This document shows, in pieces, positions 1 through 7,300 of a stretch of 8,922 bases of DNA. Each line of letters opens with the position of its first letter. The first letter of the stretch is position 1. Below the pieces are notes generated by a model, which was given only the letters and a program-made list of their open reading frames with translations, ran no database searches and was not told where the DNA came from. The stretch comes from Fidelibacterota bacterium (lineage in GTDB: Bacteria; Marinisomatota; Marinisomatia; Marinisomatales; S15-B10), in contig PAYY01000015.1 of NCBI GenBank assembly GCA_002715465.1, positions 1-8,922 on the forward strand. Direction: 5' to 3'. Both the position numbers and the translations under genes were made by a program.

Positions 1-365
1 TTTTTTCCTGACCAATCACCAAAGGGAACTTTCATCTTTTGTAAATGGCGCATAAAAGCATCCATGTCTTTCACAGTAAAAGCAATATGATAAACTTTGG
101 GTGAAGCCTTGGCTTGACTTTTATTTAGGATAAGATGCATCTCCGCACCCTCTTCATTCTTTAACCATCTTTTAGGTGGATTCATCCCTGCACCAGCTGG
201 TATTTCTTGAAATCCAAAAATATCACGGTAAAAATCACCCATTTCTTCCAAGTTTTTTACTGGATATGCCTGATGGTCAAAAGATAGATCCATACCAATT
301 GAGCTTTGTGCAAAAACTATGGTAGAATAAAACAATGTTGAAAAAAATAACCTCTTACTTATCAT
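1..365 (-). CDS. Exported VOC (glyoxalase/bleomycin-resistance fold) protein, 3' part cut off by the window
   Basis: The first 121 codons are present; the stop lies beyond the left edge. The protein begins MISKRLFFSTLF with a hydrophobic stretch ending IVFAQSS, a likely Sec signal peptide cleaved after Ala19, so the product should be periplasmic or secreted. The mature part has the VOC layout: a first beta-alpha-beta unit (FDHQAYPVKNLEEMGDFYRD, then IFGF), a strand EMHLIL, and a second unit opening HIAFTVKDMDAFMRHL. His31, Glu75 and His93 fall where glyoxalase-I-type metal ligands sit; the Glu-to-His distance of 18 matches E. coli glyoxalase I. The fourth ligand would be past the edge. The start is supported by a strong ribosome binding site 8 bases upstream. 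It lies 15 bases after the preceding lipoprotein gene, so it is probably co-transcribed. The fold assignment is firm, but VOC proteins catalyse many reactions, so the substrate is unknown. Confidence 0.88.
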   Translation of the reverse strand, partial: MISKRLFFSTLFYSTIVFAQSSIGMDLSFDHQAYPVKNLEEMGDFYRDIFGFQEIPAGAGMNPPKRWLKNEEGAEMHLILNKSQAKASPKVYHIAFTVKDMDAFMRHLQKMKVPFGDWSGK

Positions 366-373
366 TCCTATTG

Positions 374-380
374 CCTCCCT
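374..380 (-). promoter_or_regulatory. Shine-Dalgarno site of the VOC gene
   Basis: On the minus strand this reads AGGGAGG, followed by 8 bases and then ATG at 365. It directly abuts the TAA stop of the upstream gene, leaving no room for a promoter, so translation starts independently on a shared transcript. It fixes the VOC start codon. Confidence 0.85.
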
Positions 381-3300
381 TTAATCAAATTCAGCATCAC
401 TTTTAGTTTGAAGAAAACCGATTAGATCAATAACTTCTCTGTCAGTTAAAAAATCAAGCATTCCTTCAGGCATCATGGAAACTGTTTGCACTTCTTTTGA
501 TTGAATATCTGATTTGCTTATTATTACTTGATCCTGACCAACAATTCGAAGGGTAAGAGTTCTATCACTTTCTGAAATTATGTTTCCAGCATAAGTCCTA
601 CCATCTCTTGTTGTAACCAGAACCATTCTATAGTCATCCTGAAGATCTGAATTAGGATCAACAATATTGTTTAGAAGATATTCAATGTTTGTTCTATTGG
701 AGCCTGTTAAATCTGGACCAATTTTACCACCTTCACCATACATTACATGGCAGGCGCCACAGAGTCCATCATAAGTAGTTTTTCCTGCCTGAATATTTGC
801 ACTACTGATTACCTCTGCAGATAACAAGTCACTATATTTTTTATACGAAGCTATTTTTTCATTAGAAACTTTTGAAATTTGACCCCAGGTTTCAAGGAAT
901 CCACTACCGACAACTCTGTGCAATTGACGGGCGACATAAGCTGGTACATCACGCTTTGGAACCATTCCGTCTCTTATAGCACGTGTGAGACGCCAGCCAT
1001 AGGATGAACGAGAAGCTAATGTTTGAACAATTTCCAATTTTTCCAGTGAAGAAAATTCATTATAACGTTCGATTAACTTCCAAGCCAAATCTCTTTCACT
1101 CCTCCATGAGGCATCAATCTGGATTGCAGAAAGAGCTCGAATTGCATCAATTCTTAATTCAGGTTCATCGATAAGCTTCGGAAGAACGTCTTCAAGTTCT
1201 TGTCTTCTTTGATTGGAAAGAATGTTTAAAGCTTCACGCCTCTTTTCTACCGATTCATTTTTATCTTTCAAGTTTGCAAGAGCTTCATTAATTGCTTTAA
1301 TACTACCAAATTTTCTGTCAATGGCTTGAGCTGATTTAGTTAGTACGGGATCTGACTTTAGATCAAGAAGTGTAGTCTCCCAATTATCAGGAGCTTTAAC
1401 ATCAAAAAGTCCTTCTAATCCCGAAAGCATACCTTTCATCAAATTTTCTGAAGCAGGATTTGACACATTTAAAGAAGACACTAATAATTCAAGTTGACTC
1501 GCGTCTGACAGTCGCCATGCAATATATTCCGTTAACATAGGAATTTTACTGACTTTGGCAAGATCAAGAGCTCTTTCGGGATTATGTGGAACCATAGGTT
1601 CGATCCCAAACCAAATCATATGAGGAATATTATGATCAGCTTGATCTTCTTCATGTTTAATTAATCCTTCAGAAATCTCCCATCTATCATCTAAAGTCAT
1701 TCTTTGAAGAGACCCAGCAAGATAAAGCCTAACTACCGGAGAATCATCCTTTTCAGCCATAGAGGCAAATTTCTCTAATGCTGATTTGCTTAGATTTTTG
1801 TCTTCACTAATCAATTGAATACTCCAGGCTCTTATATACTCATCTTTATCATCCAATAAACTAAGTAAATCTTCATTAGTAAAAATACCTGATACATGAC
1901 CAGTCCATAATGCTCTAAGGCGATAATCTGAGTTGGTATGTGTATTCACCATATTTTTTATCAGATTAATAGCATTACCATTAATCTTACCTTTAGAAGC
2001 TCTATGTTGAAGTATAATTCTAGCACGACGGGCATGCCATGAACTTTTATTTTCCTGAAGCTTAACTAGTTCTAGGTCAGATAATAATCGTACATCTTCA
2101 TATCGTCCATCCCATTCATTCGCTAGACTTGTCTTAGGAGAAATACGAAAAATTCGGCCTGTATCTTTATGGACTACGTCATTTCCACAAATATCCGCAT
2201 CATGCCAATCCAAAACGTATAATGAACCATCTGGACCTAACTCCATACTAAAACCTATCCATTGTGCATTATTAGCCATCATGAAATCATCACCATGATG
2301 CGCTACAAAACCAGACCCTTTAGGCTCAAGCACATCTGAAAGCACAGCATGTTCATGAATATTGGCCATGAATAATCGACCTTGTTGTTCTTCTGGAAAA
2401 GCATCAGATAAATAAACTCTAGCTCCACCATGAGCAGATCGATGTCTATGATTAACAATAGTTCTAATATCACTGTAAACATATGGATTGAAATGTTTAC
2501 CTCCTTGACGATGAAAAATTCCGCCTGGAACTACGTGAAAAAGGTGAGGGATAACACAAGCGCTTATAAAAAGTTGACCCTTTGCATCATAGTCAATACC
2601 CCATGGGTTGCTGAAACCATGAGCCACGACTTCAAATTCTTTTTTTGTTGGATGATATCTCCACACACCTCCATTTATATCAACACCATCAGCATCAAGT
2701 AAATCAGCTGGAAATTCATCTTTATGCCCATAAAGTTTGGTTTCAGAATTAGGCTTCCTGATTACAGAAGGAGTAGCGAAACCTTCTAAACCATATATCC
2801 AACCATCAGGACCCCAATGAAGACTATTAATTGTTTCATGCCTATCACGTATTCCCCATCCAGTTAAAAGTATTTCAACATCATCCATTTCACCAATATC
2901 ATCCTGATCCTTGTCAGGAACAAATAAGAGATGAGGGGGCGCACCAAGAAATAGTCCATCAAAACCTACTGCAATTGCTGAAGGAAATGGAACACCTTCT
3001 AAATACACTTTTACATCATCTGCTTTACCATCTCCATCCGTGTCTTCAAGAATTAGAATTCTGCTGTTCCCATCATTTGAAAATCCTCTTCCCCTTGTTT
3101 CATAATCTCGGTTTTCTGCAATCCAGAGTCGTCCCTTATCATCCCAACAAAATGCCATAGGTTGTGTAATCATTGGTTCTGAAGCCCAAGCATTTACATT
3201 ATAACCATCTTTTATAGTCATATTATCAACAGCTTCTTGTGGATTAAGAAATTTTTCCTTCTTTCCTTCTTCTTGGGCAATGTCCCAAAGAGCCCAAGTG

Positions 3301-4334
3301 GCTCTTTCTCCACCATATTCAGCATATTCTTCCATGAGTTTTTTATCATTCAATTCTCCAGTATAAACAATGAACCGATGTCGAATGATCTCCATAGAAC
3401 CATTAGGTATATTCCAATCACCAAGGATTGCTCGGGAAGGCCCTACGCCCATGTTTCCATCTATTCTCCAAGGTTGAGGAAATTCTCCATTTGTAGGATG
3501 GTCAAATATCGCTATATGTCCCCATTTGTCCATACCCTTGATTTCCATACCAACATCAACCCATGGAGCACGTTTTCCTTCACCAGCAGTATTCTTATTC
3601 CGAGCTGCATTTACTACTTCTCCATTAATTCCTTTAAACCAAGGCATTCTCAAGAAAAGACCACTATATTCAAATTTTCCAATGGTAACATCCGTTTCAG
3701 CATCTCCAATCCATTCTAGATCTAAAATATATTTACCTCCCGATGAACGCATGGTCCATTTTTGAGTCTCAACCATTATAGTTGAACCTTTTTCATCAAG
3801 CATATTGTAAACAGTTTCCCAAATTACTTCTTCCCCATCCGATTTAACTATCCTGAGATCCTCTCTAAGCCAATATTCAGTAGAATCACCATACATATCT
3901 TTTGTTGGGTGATGAAAAAAGTCTCTTCCAATCTGAGTTTTTATTTCCTCTGTTTTATCTTTCTTATAAAACCACTCTTTTAATGTTGCTTCATCTGCAC
4001 CTGTACCATTAACTCTTGTAAAACCCCAATAGAGTCCAGTCTGGTGTTTATGATGACCTGGACTGTACTCGGTTAATATTCCTTTTCCATCAGGAGAAAC
4101 AATTGGGTGAATATAAGGTCGATGGTTCATGCTAGCATTTTGGATAAGAATAGGATCCTCACCATCATTTCTATAAATGGAAATTGAATTATTATTTTCC
4201 AACTTTGCTATAAGTCTTGGATTGTCTAAATCACCATAGCTAGCAATATTATTAGTCTTTGATTCAATCGAGGGTGCTGAATTACAAGATATAAATAGTA
4301 GAAGAATAGGTATCGAAGAAAAAATGATTTTCAT
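381..4334 (-). CDS. Lipoprotein with DUF6807, membrane-bound-dehydrogenase propeller, HEAT-like region and CxxCH cytochrome c domain (1317 aa)
   Basis: Seen: the signal peptide MKIIFSSIPILLLFIS precedes Cys17, a lipobox, with Asn at +2, so an outer-membrane lipoprotein is likely. Residues about 38-335 resemble DUF6807/PmoA-family domains (SPGHHKHQTGLYWGF, later FLRMPWFKGIN and FDHPTN). Residues about 363-735 match the TIGR02604 'putative membrane-bound dehydrogenase' propeller: RLWIAENRD, an Asp-rich loop DTDGDGKADD at 431-440 that probably binds calcium, HETINSLHWGPDGWIYG, HRHRSAHGGARVY and LDWHDADICG. Residues about 750-1150 are helical and HEAT-like (SSWHARRARIILQ, DEYIRAWSIQL, NIPHMIWFGIEPM). 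Residues about 1165-1317 form a cytochrome c domain with C1192-GA-C1195-H1196, GPDLTGSNR and the likely axial-Met motif SMMPEG (1286-1291). An in-frame ATG at 4397 would add 21 residues that overlap the upstream gene and spoil the signal peptide; the ATG at 4334 has AAAGGAG 5 bases upstream and is preferred. Inferred role: extracytoplasmic oxidation with haem as electron acceptor; substrate unknown. The name PmoA does not imply methane oxidation here. Confidence 0.9.
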   Translation of the reverse strand: MKIIFSSIPILLLFISCNSAPSIESKTNNIASYGDLDNPRLIAKLENNNSISIYRNDGEDPILIQNASMNHRPYIHPIVSPDGKGILTEYSPGHHKHQTGLYWGFTRVNGTGADEATLKEWFYKKDKTEEIKTQIGRDFFHHPTKDMYGDSTEYWLREDLRIVKSDGEEVIWETVYNMLDEKGSTIMVETQKWTMRSSGGKYILDLEWIGDAETDVTIGKFEYSGLFLRMPWFKGINGEVVNAARNKNTAGEGKRAPWVDVGMEIKGMDKWGHIAIFDHPTNGEFPQPWRIDGNMGVGPSRAILGDWNIPNGSMEIIRHRFIVYTGELNDKKLMEEYAEYGGERATWALWDIAQEEGKKEKFLNPQEAVDNMTIKDGYNVNAWASEPMITQPMAFCWDDKGRLWIAENRDYETRGRGFSNDGNSRILILEDTDGDGKADDVKVYLEGVPFPSAIAVGFDGLFLGAPPHLLFVPDKDQDDIGEMDDVEILLTGWGIRDRHETINSLHWGPDGWIYGLEGFATPSVIRKPNSETKLYGHKDEFPADLLDADGVDINGGVWRYHPTKKEFEVVAHGFSNPWGIDYDAKGQLFISACVIPHLFHVVPGGIFHRQGGKHFNPYVYSDIRTIVNHRHRSAHGGARVYLSDAFPEEQQGRLFMANIHEHAVLSDVLEPKGSGFVAHHGDDFMMANNAQWIGFSMELGPDGSLYVLDWHDADICGNDVVHKDTGRIFRISPKTSLANEWDGRYEDVRLLSDLELVKLQENKSSWHARRARIILQHRASKGKINGNAINLIKNMVNTHTNSDYRLRALWTGHVSGIFTNEDLLSLLDDKDEYIRAWSIQLISEDKNLSKSALEKFASMAEKDDSPVVRLYLAGSLQRMTLDDRWEISEGLIKHEEDQADHNIPHMIWFGIEPMVPHNPERALDLAKVSKIPMLTEYIAWRLSDASQLELLVSSLNVSNPASENLMKGMLSGLEGLFDVKAPDNWETTLLDLKSDPVLTKSAQAIDRKFGSIKAINEALANLKDKNESVEKRREALNILSNQRRQELEDVLPKLIDEPELRIDAIRALSAIQIDASWRSERDLAWKLIERYNEFSSLEKLEIVQTLASRSSYGWRLTRAIRDGMVPKRDVPAYVARQLHRVVGSGFLETWGQISKVSNEKIASYKKYSDLLSAEVISSANIQAGKTTYDGLCGACHVMYGEGGKIGPDLTGSNRTNIEYLLNNIVDPNSDLQDDYRMVLVTTRDGRTYAGNIISESDRTLTLRIVGQDQVIISKSDIQSKEVQTVSMMPEGMLDFLTDREVIDLIGFLQTKSDAEFD
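747..761 (-). other. Haem c attachment motif CGACH of the 1317-aa lipoprotein
   Basis: The codons TGT GGC GCC TGC CAT encode Cys1192-Gly-Ala-Cys1195-His1196. This is a covalent haem c site, followed by MYGEGGKIGPDLTGSNR as in the Pirellula/Verrucomicrobium-type haem domain. There is only one CxxCH in the protein, so one haem is expected, with attachment in the periplasm by the cytochrome c maturation system. Confidence 0.93.
3930..4019 (-). other. Charged 30-residue loop insert in the DUF6807 domain of the 1317-aa paralogue
   Basis: Residues 106-135 lie between the conserved HHKHQTGLYWGF and GRDFFHHPTK motifs. They are rich in Lys, Glu and Asp (ADEATLKEWFYKKDKTEEIK). This is the same position at which the 1467-aa paralogue carries its first NLTxEQ module, in a loop of 69 residues. 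The two loop sequences do not align convincingly, so this is a shared insertion site and not a shared insert. Confidence 0.55.
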
Positions 4335-4339
4335 TATAA

Positions 4340-4346
4340 CTCCTTT
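4340..4346 (-). promoter_or_regulatory. Shine-Dalgarno site deciding the start of the 1317-aa lipoprotein
   Basis: The minus strand reads AAAGGAG, then 5 bases (TTATA), then ATG at 4334. It lies in the 19-base gap after the stop of the upstream lipoprotein gene. It supports the start at 4334, where a clean lipoprotein signal peptide begins, over the longer in-frame ATG at 4397. Confidence 0.88.
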
Positions 4347-4353
4347 GAAAAAA

Positions 4354-7300
4354 TTAGTCCCTGGCCGAAAGATCCTCAAAACTTTGAAGATATGCAATTA
4401 TATTGATGACTTCATCATCAGATAAAAACTCTAACAATCCTTCTGGCATCATAGACATATTGGAAGTTTCCTTATCCCAAATAATTGACTTAGGTATTGA
4501 AACTGGTTCCTGAACATTTGGAATTCTTAAAAGTACCTGACGATCATTCTCGCCCTCAATTACCCCAGAATAAAACTGACCATCTTCAGTTGAAATCATT
4601 GTCATTTTATAATTTTCCTTAACCACAGCACTTGGTGTAAGAATGTTACCAAGTAAATAATCTAAATCCCCCCTGTTTGCTCCTGTTAAATCTGGGCCAA
4701 CATTTCCCCCTTCACCATACATCATATGACAAGAACCGCATGTAGAGTTGTAAAGATCTCTTCCTTTAATCTTATTAGCCTTTGCTAGATTTTCAGTAGA
4801 TAACAATTCTCTGTATTTAACGAAGGATTTTTCAATATCTGGTGATATTCCTTCAACCGGTCCCCAAACTGCTAGAAATCTATTACCTACGGTTCTAAGC
4901 AATAAACGTGCTAGATATGTTGGAATATCTTTTTTTAGAATTTCTTCATTTTCAATTGCACTTAATAATATAGTCCCATAGTTAGGTCTAGAAGCTAAAA
5001 CATGTAATATCTCTAACTTTTCATCCTGACTGTAAGATGGGTAATTATTTAACAGTAAATAAGCTAAATCTTCATCATTAAAATATGCTACTGATCTAAT
5101 TGTCTCAATTCTAAGTTCGTCATCATTAATTAGATTACTTATTTCATTTTTTAGTTCAGATCTTTTTTGCGTTGCTAAACCTTGGATTGCTTTTCTCTTA
5201 TCATTCACTGGACTTTTCTTATCTTTCAAAAAACTAATCAATGTTTCCGCTGCTAATTTATCTCCGAACAGAATTGATATATCCAATGCAAGTTGAGCTC
5301 CCTTACCTTTTAACGCTCTTAATTTCTTGTATGTTGCGGACCAATTATCAGGTGTAGTGACTTCTGGATACCCCTCTAAACCATCGCGCATCCCTAACAA
5401 CAAGAGATTTCGATCTGTGGGGTTATTATCAATTTCTTCAACAATTGCTTGAAGTTTGTTCTCGATAGTTAATCTTCTAGCAATATAACGTTTTAGTTTT
5501 CTTATTTTTGATTGTGATATTAAATCTATTGCTTTTGTTGGATCAGTAGATATTATAGGCTCAATAGCATACCAAAGTAAAAAAGGAATATTCGCATCAG
5601 AAGAATCAATGGCATGAGTTACTAGATTAGAAGCAATATCCCAACGTTCATTTATCTCTAATCTTTGCAACGCAGAGGCTAAATACATTCTTACAACTGG
5701 AGATTTTTCACTACTACTCATTGAAACAAATTTTTTAATTATTGAATTAGGCACATTGAAATCTTCAGTTAAAAGCTGAATGGACCAAGCTCTTACATAT
5801 TCATCCTTATCTGATAAGTTTTTACTTAATATTTCAAGATTTAGCTCATTTGAAACATGTAGAGACCATAGCGCTCTAAGTCGATAATCTGCATTCGTAG
5901 AAGAATTGAAAATTTCAAATAATTTATCTGTAGCATTTTTGTCTATTGAACCTTTTGAAGCTCTATTTTGTAAAATCAAACGTGCTCTTCTAGCATGCCA
6001 AGAACTATTTTTTATTTGAAGATTTGCAAGATATAAATCATTGAAAGATTCTAAATCATCAAACCTACCTTCCCATAATTCGGCTTTTGATTCTTTAGGA
6101 ACAATTCTAAAAACCCTACCAGTATTTCGTGTTCTAACTGTATCTCCACAAATTTCAGCATCATGCCAATCAAGCATATAAACGCCACCTTCAGGTCCTA
6201 TCTCCGTACTGAAACCAACAAACTGAGCATTATTTGCTAATAAGAATTCTTCTCCATGTTCTCCAATATAACTTGAGCCTTTTGGAACCAATTTATCTGT
6301 TAGAACCGCATGTTCATGAATATTTCCCATAAAAATTTGTCCGTAATATTCTTCAGGAAAAGCATCTGACTGATAAACTCTCGCTCCGCCATGTGCAGAA
6401 CGATGTCTATGATCTGCTATAGTTCTAATATCATCATATGCATTTTCATTAAAATGGCTAGAAGCCTGTCTATGATAAAGCCCACCATGTACTACATGCC
6501 AGAGATGGGGAATTACACAGGCTGTAGCAAATAATTGACCTTTAGAATTATAATCTAATCCCCATGGATTACTTGTCCCATGGGCAACTACCTCAAATCG
6601 ATCTTTAACAGGATGATACCGCCAAACACCCGCATTAAAAGGAATAGGTTCATCAGCATATTCTATATTAGGATTCAATCTAAGGAAAAAATCATCAATA
6701 TTTTTCCACCATTGATCATTTTCCTTTTTAATTCCAATAGCTTGTAAAGCTTTAGCATGAGCCTCTTCTAATACAGCATATTGTTGGGATGCTTCAGCAT
6801 CACTTGATATTTCCCCTGATTCATATTGTTTTACAAGATCTCCAATTTTGATTTTTAAATCTTTCATTAATGAATCATATTTTACTTGTTGCTCATTTGT
6901 TAAATTTAATTTTTTCTTACCAAACTCATCTTTACCTGGGTATGGTTCATTAAACTTAAAAACTTTACTTTTTCCTGCAGGCTTTCCAACCATTGAAGGA
7001 GTAAATACCCCTTGTAGTCCGTAAAGCCAACCATCTGGTCCCCAATTAAAACTATTGATTGTTTCATGTAAATCCTGATCTCCCCAACCAGTAAGTCTAA
7101 TCTCTATGTCATCAATATCAGCGATATCATCTTTGTTCCTATCAGGAATAAATAACAAGTTAGGCGGCGCTCCAACCCATAAACCATCAAATCCAACCGC
7201 AATAGCTGAAGGAAAGACTAGCCCTTCCACAAACACTTTTTTTAAATCAGCTTTTCCATCTAAATCTGTATCTTCCAAAATTAGAATTCTACTTTCTTTT

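Noticed and set aside
366..380. Terminator or promoter in the short intergenic gaps
   Set aside because: The gaps of 15 and 19 bases hold only ribosome sites; no inverted repeat with a T-run was seen.
2430..3765. Plus-strand open frames of 79-160 codons opposite the 1317-aa gene
   Set aside because: They lie entirely opposite a strongly conserved gene, show low-complexity composition (His/Pro- or Ser/Phe-rich) and resemble no known family; they are shadows of the minus-strand coding frame.
4335..4397. Longer start of the 1317-aa lipoprotein at the ATG at 4397, overlapping the upstream gene by 44 bases
   Set aside because: It would add 21 residues before the lipoprotein signal peptide. The ATG at 4334 has AAAGGAG at ideal spacing and gives a proper lipobox at Cys17.
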